Positions 37,659 through 46,710 of a stretch of 64,000 bases of DNA are shown here, one piece after another (the stretch's first letter is position 1; every line of letters begins with the position of its first letter). Source of the DNA: Luteolibacter sp. SL250 (GTDB lineage: Bacteria; Verrucomicrobiota; Verrucomicrobiia; Verrucomicrobiales; Akkermansiaceae); assembly GCF_026625605.1 (NCBI RefSeq), contig NZ_CP113054.1:3162001-3226000 (forward strand). Reading direction: 5' to 3'. Both the position numbers and the translations under genes were made by a program. The notes below the pieces were generated by a model. That model had not been told where the DNA came from. It ran no database searches and saw nothing but the letters and a program-made list of their open reading frames with translations.

Positions 37659-37740
37659 TTCACCCACGAGGTGATCAGCCGGTCAGGCGATGGAAACACA
37701 CCCCTTGCATTCCACAGCGGTCGTTCATGATGATGGGACC

Positions 37741-37965
37741 ATGAGAACCCCGGCGAAGATTCTGATCCTCCTGTCTGGTGCCGTTCTCGTCATCGGTGCG
37801 GTTGCCTCCTTTGACATCTTTCCCCGCGAGTGGGTGGCAGATGGCCCCCAATGGATCAGATGGATTGTGGGCTCGTGCTTTCTCCTCTTCTCCCTGGTGG
37901 TGGTGGTCGGCTACGTATCGGACAGCGGGCTTATCCAGAGGATTCTCAGGAGCAAACAGGAATGA
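37741..37965 (+). CDS. Small membrane protein, unrecognised
   Basis: A 74-residue protein with two hydrophobic segments (about 6-24, AKILILLSGAVLVIGAVAS, and 40-60, IVGSCFLLFSLVVVVGYV), a basic start and a polar end GLIQRILRSKQE. A longer in-frame start at 37690 adds 17 polar residues. No family is recognised. It converges with the next gene. Confidence 0.55.
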   Translation: MRTPAKILILLSGAVLVIGAVASFDIFPREWVADGPQWIRWIVGSCFLLFSLVVVVGYVSDSGLIQRILRSKQE

Positions 37966-37966
37966 T

Positions 37967-38386
37967 CTAATCCGGACTGCCGGGCCAGTGACCCGCCGTC
38001 CTGAGAACGGAAGGTCTGCTGGGAACGGGTTCCTCGCGGATCTCATGCAGCCGGAACATGAACACAAACGCCAGCGCGGCACATGCCAGGTTTCCCGCCA
38101 GGGCCAGGGTCAGCAGTCCACGGCACGGTTCACGTCGTTCACGGGCGGCAAAGCAGAGGAAGATCCCGGCAATGGCGGCGGCGGCGAAGGCTAGGCACGA
38201 ATGACCGCCGAGGATGATCGCCGGGAGGATGAGCCCGTCGATGCCATAAAGGATGAAGACACCCGGCACCGGCAGCAGCGCCGTGATGGTGAATACACAA
38301 GATTTCCACGATGCGCCCGGCGGCAACGGCGCGTGGCGTGGAGCGGAGGTGCGGGGGAAAGGATGCGGGGCGTTCACGGACACCAC
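37967..38386 (-). CDS. Small multi-pass membrane protein, unrecognised
   Basis: A 139-residue protein (GTG start) with a proline-rich N-terminus and three to four hydrophobic stretches (about 31-48, 50-64, 65-80 and 90-110). No motif or family is recognised; it could be a DUF-type membrane protein. It stands 63 bases downstream of the DUF4328 gene on the same strand, so may be cotranscribed. Confidence 0.5.
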   Translation of the reverse strand: MVSVNAPHPFPRTSAPRHAPLPPGASWKSCVFTITALLPVPGVFILYGIDGLILPAIILGGHSCLAFAAAAIAGIFLCFAARERREPCRGLLTLALAGNLACAALAFVFMFRLHEIREEPVPSRPSVLRTAGHWPGSPD

Positions 38387-38449
38387 TCCGCCACCACCCG
38401 GGTGAAGGGATGATGCGGTGACCGTGAAAAACGGATGAAGCGGAGAGGT

Positions 38450-39331
38450 TCACACTCCCCCCGTCTCATCACGGCTGCCCCTGACCAGTGCAGCCTGGCG
38501 GCGATACACGCCCCGGACCAGGATGATCGCGGACACGGCGGAGGCGATGGAAATTCCGATCGCTACCATCCAGGCAACAGTGGATGCCTGGAGGTCGACG
38601 ATGTTCCGGGCGTTTCCGGAGAGCCGGCTTGCGACATTCGACGAGATGTTGTTGAGAATCCAGAGCGTCCACCACGTGGCTACGACCGGCCCCGCCTTGC
38701 GCTGGGTCCAGCCGAAGGGATCACCACTGACTTTCCAGATCTCCGCCATCGACTGGCAGGGCTTCACCAGGTTGGCGAAAGGAATGAAGTACCATCCCAC
38801 CGCCCATCCCGGAGTGAACTGCATGTTCTGCGCCCCGAAGCCGCGCGAGTTCCTGTTCGCCCGGTGGATCCACATGCAGAAGCAGACGGTCGTGGCGATG
38901 AAGGTGATCAGACGGACGACAAACACCATGCCCTGCCGGCTGTCATTGGCCGTCGCTTCCTCATCGGTGAAGGACCGTGACAGCATCACATGCTGGGAGA
39001 AGTTGAGCAACAGGGAGACCGTATCGATGAGAACAATGAGGCCCAGCAGGACAACCAGCACCACCGTGATACCACGCGGATCTTTTACGAACGTGAACAT
39101 CCCGGGCTGCGGCGGAGCGACCGTCTCCGCCACCGTAGGCGTCGCGTAGGGATTCAACTGCGACTCTGCCGGAACCGGAGCCAGTTCCGTGACGGGACGC
39201 CAGTCAGGCATGCCGTCCTTCCAGTAGAGCGTTCCTGCAGGCCATCCCTTGCGGGAGGAGGTTTCCCGCGCCTCCGCCTCGGATATGGTGCGCTGGGCTT
39301 CACCGGGAACGGCGATGTGGACGTCTGACAT
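38450..39331 (-). CDS. GYF_2 and DUF4328 domain membrane protein
   Basis: This 293-residue protein has an N-terminal GYF_2-like domain (about 1-55, with GWPAGTLYWKDGMPDWRPVTEL), a proline-rich linker (about 55-75), and a DUF4328 membrane domain of about six helices whose hallmark FTPGWAVGWYFIPFANLVKP is seen around residue 175. GYF_2-DUF4328 fusions are common in Verrucomicrobia and Planctomycetes. Function is not established. Confidence 0.82.
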   Translation of the reverse strand: MSDVHIAVPGEAQRTISEAEARETSSRKGWPAGTLYWKDGMPDWRPVTELAPVPAESQLNPYATPTVAETVAPPQPGMFTFVKDPRGITVVLVVLLGLIVLIDTVSLLLNFSQHVMLSRSFTDEEATANDSRQGMVFVVRLITFIATTVCFCMWIHRANRNSRGFGAQNMQFTPGWAVGWYFIPFANLVKPCQSMAEIWKVSGDPFGWTQRKAGPVVATWWTLWILNNISSNVASRLSGNARNIVDLQASTVAWMVAIGISIASAVSAIILVRGVYRRQAALVRGSRDETGGV

Positions 39332-39462
39332 CCCCGATCTTATTCAGCCCGGATCAACGCCCGCAAGCGGGAAGCAAGCCCCATCAAGGAATCCCGGACT
39401 GCGGGCGACTACCCCTCTTCCGTCGTTGCGCAGCTCCCCTTCCCCATTAGAGTATCGGCCGC

Positions 39463-40217
39463 ATGCCGGAACCCATCCTCGCAGTCAGCCACATCGCCAA
39501 GTCATTCGGCGATTTCAGGGCGGTGAAGGATGTTTCGTTCACGGTCAATCCGGGCGAGGTCGTGGGACTGCTGGGCGTGAACGGTGCGGGCAAGACGACG
39601 GTGATGAGCATGCTGCTGGGCCTCATCACCCCAGACGGCGGGAGCATCCATGTGTTCGGGAAGGATTTCGCCAAACACCGGCTGGAGATCCTGCGGCGGA
39701 CGAACTTCTGCACGACCTACGCCGCCCTGCCGTCGAACCTGAAGGTGAAGCACAACCTGCGCATCTTCGCCCGGCTCTATGGGGTTCCAAAGCCGAACCA
39801 GAAGGTGGACGAGCTGCTGGAACTGCTGGAAATCACCCGGCTGGCGGACTCCATCACCGGACGGCTGAGCGCCGGGGAATCCACCCGCGTGAACCTAGCC
39901 AGGCGCTGCTCAACGATCCGGACCTTCTGATGCTGGACGAGCCGACGGCGTCGCTGGACCCGGACATCGCGGACAAGGTGCGCAAGCTGGTGCGCCGCAT
40001 CCAGAAGGAGCGCAGCCCGGCCATCCTCTACACGTCCCACAACATGCGCGACATCGAGGAGGTGTGCGACCGGGTGCTTTTCCTGCATAAGGGGGAGATC
40101 CTCACGGAAGGGACGCCGGAACAGATCGTGGCGCACTTCGACGAGGAGGATCTGGAGAACGTCTTCATCAAGGTGGCCCGTGGCCATGAGAACCCCGTGG
40201 AGAACCCACCGGCATGA
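39463..40217 (+). pseudogene. ABC exporter ATP-binding protein, frameshifted
   Basis: This is the ATPase of an ABC-2 type exporter. The first frame (39463-39930) has Walker A GVNGAGKT (residues 38-45) and the signature-like LSAGE (135-139). At about 39901 the sequence reads GCCAGGCG where GCCAAGGCG would keep frame (Leu-Ala-Lys-Ala-Leu-Leu-Asn). One missing A shifts the frame. The rest, including LLMLDEPTASLD (Walker B), TSHNMRDIEE and the C-terminus NPVENPPA, continues in the other frame to 40217. Repaired, it would be about 251 residues. As written it cannot make an active ATPase. The permease gene overlaps its end by 4 bases (ATGA). Confidence 0.85.
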
Positions 40218-41011
40218 ACCCGAACACGATCTACGCCCTGGTATCCCGCTACGTGCTGCTCTACACGCGCAATCCGGTGCGGCTGGTGGAGCTGTTTTTC
40301 TGGCCCATCGTCCAGCTCCTGGTGTGGGGCTTCCTCACCAGCTACCTGCAGGGACAAGGCGGCGGGAATTTCCCGAAAGTCATCACCTTCCTCATCGGCG
40401 GCATCATCCTGTGGAACACGCTGTTCCGTTCCCAGCAGGGTGTGGCCATTTCCTTCCTGGAGGACGTATGGACGCGGAACCTGTTGAACGTCTTCGCCGC
40501 GCCGGTGAGGATGACAGAGTATCTGGCGGCGACCTGCGTGGTGGGCGTGCTGCGGGTGTTCGTGACGACGGTGGTGATGATCGTCATCGCGTGGGTGGCG
40601 TATGCGTTCAATCTGTTCCAGTTCAAGATCAGCCTGGTGCTGTTCTATGTGAACCTGATGCTGTTCGGCTGGTGCCTGGGCGTGATGGTGACGGCGCTGA
40701 TCCTGCGCTACGGACACGGGGCGGAGTCGTTGGCATGGGCCATCCCGTTCATGATCCAGCCTGTGGCGGCGGTGTTCTATCCGGTATCCGCCCTGCCCTC
40801 CTGGCTGCAACCGGTGGCCCACGCGCTGCCGCCGTCCCATGTGTTCGAGGGCATGCGCCACATCCTCACCCACGGTGGCGCGGACTGGCGGTCGATGGCG
40901 GTCGCCTTCGCCCTGAACGCGCTCTACCTGACCCTGGCCGGGTTTGTTTTCTCCCTCTCCCTGCGCACCGCGAAGAAGCGCGGGCTGCTGGTGAAGGTGA
41001 GTTCATCATGA
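40214..41011 (+). CDS. ABC-2 type transporter permease
   Basis: This 265-residue inner membrane protein has six likely helices and the ABC-2 family pattern: an N-terminal region LYTRNPVRLVELFFWPIVQLLVWG, a central RMTEYLAATCVVGVLRVF and a late AVFYPVSALPSWLQPVAHALPPSHVFEGMR, which is the typical periplasmic re-entrant element. It pairs with the ATPase gene it overlaps to form an exporter of unknown substrate. If the ATPase frameshift is real, the exporter is inactive unless another ATPase serves it. Confidence 0.9.
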   Translation: MNPNTIYALVSRYVLLYTRNPVRLVELFFWPIVQLLVWGFLTSYLQGQGGGNFPKVITFLIGGIILWNTLFRSQQGVAISFLEDVWTRNLLNVFAAPVRMTEYLAATCVVGVLRVFVTTVVMIVIAWVAYAFNLFQFKISLVLFYVNLMLFGWCLGVMVTALILRYGHGAESLAWAIPFMIQPVAAVFYPVSALPSWLQPVAHALPPSHVFEGMRHILTHGGADWRSMAVAFALNALYLTLAGFVFSLSLRTAKKRGLLVKVSSS

Positions 41012-41059
41012 ACAAGCTTTCCGCTTGAATCATACAGCCATGCCGGAGAGCGTGGCAGG

Positions 41060-42046
41060 ATGAGCAATGCGCCGGGATTGGTCCGTTCGTGGCCGTGGAT
41101 GGTGGGGGTGGCCGTGGCCTTCGCCGGTGGATTCGCACTCAGTGGCGCGATGAATGTCAACCGCCTGGAGCAGGCTGAGACGGAAAGCAAGGACCGGCAG
41201 CGGAAAGAGGCCTGGCTCTCTCTGGACGAGGAGACGGGAAAGCCCGGACGATCCATGAGCAGTTTGAGATCCAAGGCGGATGATGCCTCCGGCGGGCGGG
41301 TCTCCATCGATGCGAAGATCGCCAAAACCATCCGGATGAAGAATCCCGCCGACCGCATCTCCGCGTGGGTGCGCGAGGTGGACGGGATGACGGCGGAGAA
41401 CGCGCTGGCCTACCTGAACGCGCTGGATGCCTCCGACCCGCAGGCGAAGAAGCAACTGGAGTGGCAGATCCTCATCCGCAGGTGGATGGAGCTGGATCCC
41501 GCAGGCTGCGCCCGCCACATCGCCTCCCTGCCCGTGGAGACGAAAACCCAGTTCGCCATCGACGTTGCGATGAACAAATGGACGGAGACGGACCTGGGGG
41601 CGGCCGCCGCTTTCATCGAAACCCTGAAAGGAACCGCCCTGTATAACAGCGCCCTGCACAGCCACATCGGCCGGATCGGCACGTCGGACCTGCAGACCGC
41701 GATGTCGATGGCGGACCGCGCATGGAAGGATAATCCGGAGAAATACAACTGGATGATGGAGCGCCTGCACGGCGAGTTCCGGTTCGCGAACCAAGGCGGG
41801 GATTCCCGTGTGTTCTTCGACTCCATCCCCACCGCGGAGGGAAAGGCCGCCGCCTTCGGCCATGTGTTCTTCCGACTCTGGAACAACTCTCCGGATGAGG
41901 CGGCGGACTGGCTGGTGACCCAGCCGGATTTCGCCTCCGGGGCGGCGGTCCGCCGGATCGTGAACCTGAAGAACGCCGCTGCGGCGGGAAGCGGAGACAC
42001 CTGGAAGACGGAGCATTTCCCGCAGGTGGACATCACCGGCGGCTGA
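41060..42046 (+). CDS. Membrane-anchored helical protein (lineage-specific)
   Basis: This 328-residue protein has one N-terminal transmembrane helix (about 11-30, WPWMVGVAVAFAGGFALSG), a polar linker (30-85) and an all-helical body with repeated motifs such as RISAWVREVDGM, RRWMELDPAGCARHIASLP, and DSIPTAEGKAAAFGHVF. It shares overall layout with the proteins at 43558 and 44898. No named family is recognised. The body may be a TPR-like or HEAT-like helical scaffold in the periplasm. It lies 75 bases before lpxC-fabZ, and linkage to that gene is only positional. Confidence 0.72.
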   Translation: MSNAPGLVRSWPWMVGVAVAFAGGFALSGAMNVNRLEQAETESKDRQRKEAWLSLDEETGKPGRSMSSLRSKADDASGGRVSIDAKIAKTIRMKNPADRISAWVREVDGMTAENALAYLNALDASDPQAKKQLEWQILIRRWMELDPAGCARHIASLPVETKTQFAIDVAMNKWTETDLGAAAAFIETLKGTALYNSALHSHIGRIGTSDLQTAMSMADRAWKDNPEKYNWMMERLHGEFRFANQGGDSRVFFDSIPTAEGKAAAFGHVFFRLWNNSPDEAADWLVTQPDFASGAAVRRIVNLKNAAAAGSGDTWKTEHFPQVDITGG

Positions 42047-42120
42047 GGGCCGGAAGGTTGCGGAAATCCCGGCCTTATTCCGGCTTGAACATTGCCGGTG
42101 GGGCCACAAACTGCCCGTTC

Positions 42121-43434
42121 ATGTCAGCCGCCGTCCAGCACACCCTCGCAGGCTCCGCCACTCTCGAAGGAACCTCCCTCCACACCGGGGAGAAAGTCAC
42201 CCTCACCCTGAAGCCCGCACCGGAGGGTCACGGCTTCAAGTTCCGCCGCATCGACCTGCCGGACCAGCCGTTCATCAACGCGGACGTGGACAAGGTCCAG
42301 ACCGTGGAGCGCGCCACCACCCTGGCGGAAGGCTCCGTAAAGGTCCACACCGTGGAGCACGTAATCTCCGCCCTCACCGGCATGGGCGTGGACAACGCCC
42401 TCATCGAGATGGACGCGAACGAGCCGCCCATCGGTGACGGTTCCTCCCTCCCGTTCGTGGAGCTGATCAAGAAGGCCGGCATCGTCCCGCAGAATGCCCT
42501 CCGCAAGATCTGGGAAATCCGTGAGCCGATCCATCTGGAAACCGGTGACGGCACGCTCATCACCATCGTCCCCAGCAAGACGTTCCGCGTTTCCGTGACC
42601 AACGTCGGTCCGGACGGACGCTTCACCCAGTATTTCTCCAGCGAGGTCAACCCGACCACCTATGAGAAGGAAATCTGCGCCGCTCGGACCTTCGTCTATT
42701 ATGAGGATGTGAAGCCGCTGCTCGAAAAAGGCCTCATCAAGGGTGGCTCGCTCGAAAGCGCCGTGGTCATCCGTGGCAACGAGGTGATGTCCAAGGAAGC
42801 TCTCCGCTTCAACAACGAGTTCGCCCGCCACAAGGCGCTCGACCTCATCGGCGACCTCATGCTTTCCGGCAAGCGCATCCTCGGCCACGTCATTGCCGTG
42901 AAGCCCGGCCATGGCCCGAACACGCAGATGGCCGCGAAGATCAAGGCGGAATACGCCCGCATGCGCTCCATGGTGCCCGCCGCCGTGACCATCCCGGATG
43001 CGGAGAGCGTCCTGGACATCAACGAGGTGCTCAACATCCTGCCTCACCGCTATCCGTTCCTGATGGTGGACCGCGTGGTGGACTTCGAGGAGAACAAGTG
43101 CGTGGCGATCAAGAACGTCACCATCAACGAACCGTTTTTCCAGGGTCACTTCCCCGGCCACCCGATCATGCCGGGCGTGCTGCAACTCGAGGCGATGGCC
43201 CAGGTTTCCTCCATCCTCATGCTCCGCAAGCCGGAGAACGCCGGAAAGATCGGCTACTTCATGAGCGCGGACAGCGTGAAATGGCGCCGCCCCGTGATGC
43301 CTGGCGACACCGTGGTCATCGAGAGCGACATCATGAAGATCCGCGGCGCCATCGGCCAGACGAAGTGCCGCTGCCTGGTCAACGGCGAGGTCGTCTCCGA
43401 AGCGGAGCTGAAGTTCGCGCTGATGGACCGGTGA
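42121..43434 (+). CDS. lpxC: Bifunctional UDP-3-O-acyl-N-acetylglucosamine deacetylase / 3-hydroxyacyl-ACP dehydratase (LpxC-FabZ fusion)
   Basis: The LpxC half (about 1-285) is the committed step of lipid A synthesis, a zinc deacetylase. The FabZ half (about 296-437) removes water from 3-hydroxyacyl-ACP in fatty acid elongation; both act on the 3-hydroxyacyl-ACP pool. LpxC zinc ligands His80 (in TVEHVISAL), His237 and Asp241 (FARHKALDLIGD) are present, as are the FabZ active residues His309 (LPHRYPFLMVD) and Glu357 (PGVLQLEAMAQ). The 437-residue length is normal for this fusion, known from Bacteroidota and relatives including Verrucomicrobiota. The ATG at 42121 starts right before the family core. 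Confidence 0.95.
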   Translation: MSAAVQHTLAGSATLEGTSLHTGEKVTLTLKPAPEGHGFKFRRIDLPDQPFINADVDKVQTVERATTLAEGSVKVHTVEHVISALTGMGVDNALIEMDANEPPIGDGSSLPFVELIKKAGIVPQNALRKIWEIREPIHLETGDGTLITIVPSKTFRVSVTNVGPDGRFTQYFSSEVNPTTYEKEICAARTFVYYEDVKPLLEKGLIKGGSLESAVVIRGNEVMSKEALRFNNEFARHKALDLIGDLMLSGKRILGHVIAVKPGHGPNTQMAAKIKAEYARMRSMVPAAVTIPDAESVLDINEVLNILPHRYPFLMVDRVVDFEENKCVAIKNVTINEPFFQGHFPGHPIMPGVLQLEAMAQVSSILMLRKPENAGKIGYFMSADSVKWRRPVMPGDTVVIESDIMKIRGAIGQTKCRCLVNGEVVSEAELKFALMDR

Positions 43435-43463
43435 GCGCCGCTCCGTCCCATTTCTGATATTTG

Positions 43464-43489
43464 ACGGCACCCTGCGGGGTGCCGTTTTT
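43464..43489 (+). terminator. Rho-independent terminator of lpxC-fabZ
   Basis: ACGGCACC-CTGCGG-GGTGCCGT followed by TTTTC, 30 bases after the stop codon. Confidence 0.85.
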
Positions 43490-43517
43490 CTTGGCCAGGA
43501 GGAGCCAACGAAGCGAA

Positions 43518-43541
43518 GTGCCGGTCTGGAGACCGGCACTC
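43518..43541. repeat. Palindrome AGTGCCGGTCT..AGACCGGCACT
   Basis: A perfect 11-bp inverted repeat with a 2-base centre (GG), in the spacer between lpxC-fabZ and the convergent helical-protein gene. Likely a dispersed REP-type palindrome; it has no T-run. Confidence 0.5.
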
Positions 43542-43557
43542 CCAGCGCCTCCCACGA

Positions 43558-44901
43558 TCACTTCCCTCCCAGGCCGCGGCGTTTCGCCCAGCCGTCGTAG
43601 GAACGCAGGGCGGCGGCTTTCGTGTCCGGGTCGGTCATACGCTCGACGGCCCATTGGAAAAGGGCTTCGTCATTCCGGGCGTAGATCGCGTTCTGGGTGT
43701 AGGCGAACAGCACGCGGTCCTTCCGGGGGCTGCCCGCAGGCAGTGACTCGATCCACTCCCGCGCTCCGGCGTTGTCGCGGTTGATGAGCGGGTCGATGGT
43801 GCGGCGGAAGAGATACTCGGCCTCCGGCCTTTCGGGCAGCGTCATCCCCCACTCCGCCAGTTGCTTCGTGTCCTGGAGGTTCCGGCTGTATTCCGTCAGT
43901 TGGTTGCCGGCGGCGGTCACGCGGTCCCACTGGTCCGTCGCCATCAGCATGTCCAGCACGGCCGGGGCGTTCTTCGTCCCCTGCGGACCGTTGAGAAAGG
44001 CGACGGCGGCCCGCTTCTGCATCTCCGGCGACAGCTTCGCCCACTCCGCGCTGAGGGTGGCGGCCCCGGCCTCACGGAGAGCGGCGGAGAATTCATGCAG
44101 CAGCATGGTCTTCGCCCGCTCGTTCGTCGCGGCGGCCAGACGCCCGGACAGTTCCGCCGCGTTTTCCTCACTGGGAGGCAGTGCGTTGAAGGCGATGGCG
44201 ATGTAGTTGTCATAACCCGGCTCATCCGGCAGGTCCGCGATCTTCCGCCTCATCCGGTCCTCCAGCTCAGGATTTCCCATGGCAGCCCTCATGGCCATCT
44301 GGATGGCTCCCATGCGCAGCGCGTATGGGAGCTCCTTTGCCACGGAAAAAACAAAGACCGGCTCCGTCTTTGACGCGCTGGCGATCCACTGCTGGCGGAA
44401 AAGCTCCGTCCCCAGTCCCAGCCTTCCGGACTGGAGGAGATCCCACGCATCCATGGGCCGGGCACGGAACGCCTCATCGAACGCGACCATCAGCGGACCC
44501 ACGCCACCCTTCTGCGTGCCGCCGTCCCACGCGTTGTCCAGCGCGGCGCGCATGGCCCCTTCCATATCGACCATGGCCCACTCCCGCAGCACGCCGATCT
44601 GCATTTCCAGCCGCTGGCTGACGGTGAGGTTGCGCGAAGCGATGGCATCCCATGCGCCCCGGAAATCATTTCCGCCAGTGGTCGTCGTCGTCGCAGGACC
44701 TTTGGAAAGCACATCCGCCCCCACCGGTCTGCCGGGCCGATCAGGGATGGACTCCCCTTTCCCGCCGTGCGCTGCATTTCCACCGGCCGGTGGAACGTCC
44801 TGCCCTCCGGAGTTGGCCGCCTGCTTCAGTGCCACGGCACCCGCCAGCCCGATCCCCAGGCACACGGCATGCGTGAGCGCCCTGCGTTGCCACGTCTTCA
44901 T
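43558..44901 (-). CDS. Membrane-anchored helical protein (lineage-specific)
   Basis: This 447-residue protein has an N-terminal transmembrane helix (about 8-26, LTHAVCLGIGLAGAVAL), a flexible Gly/Pro/Thr-rich linker (about 27-80) and a long helical body with recurring patterns such as EWAMVDMEGAMRAALD, RPMDAWDLLQSGRLG, SAEWAKLSPEMQKRAAVAF and LAEWGMTLPERPEAE. Related in design to the proteins at 41060 and 44898. It overlaps its upstream neighbour by 4 bases (ATGA), so the two are coupled. Function unknown. Confidence 0.75.
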   Translation of the reverse strand: MKTWQRRALTHAVCLGIGLAGAVALKQAANSGGQDVPPAGGNAAHGGKGESIPDRPGRPVGADVLSKGPATTTTTGGNDFRGAWDAIASRNLTVSQRLEMQIGVLREWAMVDMEGAMRAALDNAWDGGTQKGGVGPLMVAFDEAFRARPMDAWDLLQSGRLGLGTELFRQQWIASASKTEPVFVFSVAKELPYALRMGAIQMAMRAAMGNPELEDRMRRKIADLPDEPGYDNYIAIAFNALPPSEENAAELSGRLAAATNERAKTMLLHEFSAALREAGAATLSAEWAKLSPEMQKRAAVAFLNGPQGTKNAPAVLDMLMATDQWDRVTAAGNQLTEYSRNLQDTKQLAEWGMTLPERPEAEYLFRRTIDPLINRDNAGAREWIESLPAGSPRKDRVLFAYTQNAIYARNDEALFQWAVERMTDPDTKAAALRSYDGWAKRRGLGGK

Positions 44902-46472
44902 TGCGCGCCCTCCATCCGTTGCTTGAGTTGCGGGTCCTTGATCTGGCTGATGAGACGTTCCTTCAACTCCGGCTTTCCGTTTCTCATCTGCTTGACGAGG
45001 GCGAAGGATGCCATCTCGCGGTCGATGCCGTCCGGCAGGGTTCCCACCCACTGGTCATACTGCTCCGCCCCCAGCTTTTCACGGTATCTCCGCGTCTTGT
45101 CCTCCCACACCCGCAGGCGGGTTTCCCACACCTCCGGGTTCCCTGTGTCCGCCGGGATGGTGCGGATAAAGTCATGAAAATCCTGCGGGTTCCCATTCAG
45201 AAATTGCCACTGAGGGGCCTTCATCACCATCTCCCATTTCTTCTCCGCAGGGAGGTGGTCCAGCAGGCTGGTGGCCTGCGGCCCGCCGAACTCCGAGAGT
45301 TCCTTGAAAAGCTGCAGCTTCAGCGCCTCCGGGGATTTCGCCGCCAGGTCCGGCAACGCCTTCGCCATTTCCCGGTAGATCTCCTCCGCCGTGGCGGTCC
45401 CGTTGCGGAAGGCGAAACGCCAGTCCCGCCCCCCGTCCAGCGCGCTCACCACATCCCGGCTGCCCAGTTCCAGACGGATCTGCTCGGCGGGTTTGCCAGG
45501 CTCGAACCCGGCCACCACCTCCGCCCGTTTCTCGAAATCGTAGTCCGGACTGAGATACATGAGCTGGTGGTAGTCGTGATGTCTCAGCAGGCTGCTTTGG
45601 AAGGCGGGGTCCGTGCCGGCGGCGGCCAGATGGCGCTGCAGCCAGGCCATCCCTTCCTTTCCCTGATGCCGCGCGTAGAGCAGCACGGTGAGGGGCGCGC
45701 TTTCCGTTTGCGCGAGACTGAAAAGATCGTCCGCCTTTGCCAGAGGCCAGGTGTCGATCAGGGAAAGCCGGATGTTGTTCCACTGTTGCGGGTCGATGCC
45801 CGCCTTCAGCCGCGCGAGCTGGCCGAGATCCGCCGCCGCACCGGCATGGTCCGCGATGCTGCGAGTCAGCTCCGCATCCAGCCGTGAATTCACGCCGATC
45901 CATTTCCCCGCCTCCTCCACGCCAACTCCGGGGATCATCACATCCAGCGAGTTCCTCAGGTAGGGCACCACTTCGGCCAGATCCTCCCGCGATTTCGCCC
46001 CGAACCAGGCGAGCGCCGCCTGCGGGTCCGCGTCCATCCAGTGCAGCAGGCGCACCTCCATTTCCGCAAGTTCATCCAGATCCTCCGGCCCGCCGTTTTT
46101 CAGCCGTGCATGGAAGGTTTCCAGCTTCTCCTTCGCCGCCGCTGCTGGATCTCCCGCCACTTCCATCCCGGCGGCGCGTTTTTTCAGTTCCTCCGCCGCC
46201 AGCAGGCGGAGCTTGTAAGCGTCCACCCGCTTCATTTTCGCGGGGAGCTGGTTTTTGCCGCTGGCGGAAATGCGGTCCAGGATCTCCTCCGCCCGCTCAC
46301 CCGGCATGCGGGCGACACGTTCATGGCTGCGGAACTTCAAGAACTCCCTGCTTTCCGTTGCTGCGGATAACACACGGTCCCCCGCCACCGTCCACAGCCC
46401 CCACCCGGCGAGAACCGCCAGCAGATGGCTCCCCGCCCACATGATCTTCCTCGCGCCCGTCGGTTTCTCCAC
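44898..46472 (-). CDS. Membrane-anchored helical protein (lineage-specific)
   Basis: This 524-residue protein has one N-terminal transmembrane helix (about 12-30, WAGSHLLAVLAGWGLWTVAG) and an all-helical body with motifs such as LLHWMDADPQAALAWFG, DTWPLAKADDLFSLAQT and MAWLQRHLAAAGTDP, in the style of the genes at 41060 and 43558. The first gene of a two-gene minus-strand unit, it shares an ATGA overlap with the next. It resembles a periplasm-facing helical-repeat scaffold, but no family is recognised. Confidence 0.75.
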   Translation of the reverse strand: MEKPTGARKIMWAGSHLLAVLAGWGLWTVAGDRVLSAATESREFLKFRSHERVARMPGERAEEILDRISASGKNQLPAKMKRVDAYKLRLLAAEELKKRAAGMEVAGDPAAAAKEKLETFHARLKNGGPEDLDELAEMEVRLLHWMDADPQAALAWFGAKSREDLAEVVPYLRNSLDVMIPGVGVEEAGKWIGVNSRLDAELTRSIADHAGAAADLGQLARLKAGIDPQQWNNIRLSLIDTWPLAKADDLFSLAQTESAPLTVLLYARHQGKEGMAWLQRHLAAAGTDPAFQSSLLRHHDYHQLMYLSPDYDFEKRAEVVAGFEPGKPAEQIRLELGSRDVVSALDGGRDWRFAFRNGTATAEEIYREMAKALPDLAAKSPEALKLQLFKELSEFGGPQATSLLDHLPAEKKWEMVMKAPQWQFLNGNPQDFHDFIRTIPADTGNPEVWETRLRVWEDKTRRYREKLGAEQYDQWVGTLPDGIDREMASFALVKQMRNGKPELKERLISQIKDPQLKQRMEGAQ

Positions 46473-46569
46473 AGCCCTGTCCCCTATCCGGAAAGCCTAT
46501 GACTGGCAATGAAATCCGTGCCGCAGACAGAGAGGGATGACCCTTCCCATAGCTCGTCGCCCGCCGATT

Positions 46570-46584
46570 CCCAACCTAGTTGGG
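46570..46584. promoter_or_regulatory. Inverted repeat CCCAAC-CTA-GTTGGG
   Basis: A 6-bp palindrome in the 238-base spacer between the helical-protein operon and the PEP-CTERM gene. It could be a regulator site. The remaining spacer shows an AT-richer stretch (46600-46635) but no confident promoter. Confidence 0.3.
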
Positions 46585-46710
46585 GGCTTTGCACTCCCCG
46601 TAATTTTCAACAACCTTCTGAAAATAACTGAACATGAATGATGTCTACGGATACCCGGAAACGAATTAGGAATTGCCCGACTCTTTCCAGGGCGGTATCA
46701 GGTCCTTCGT

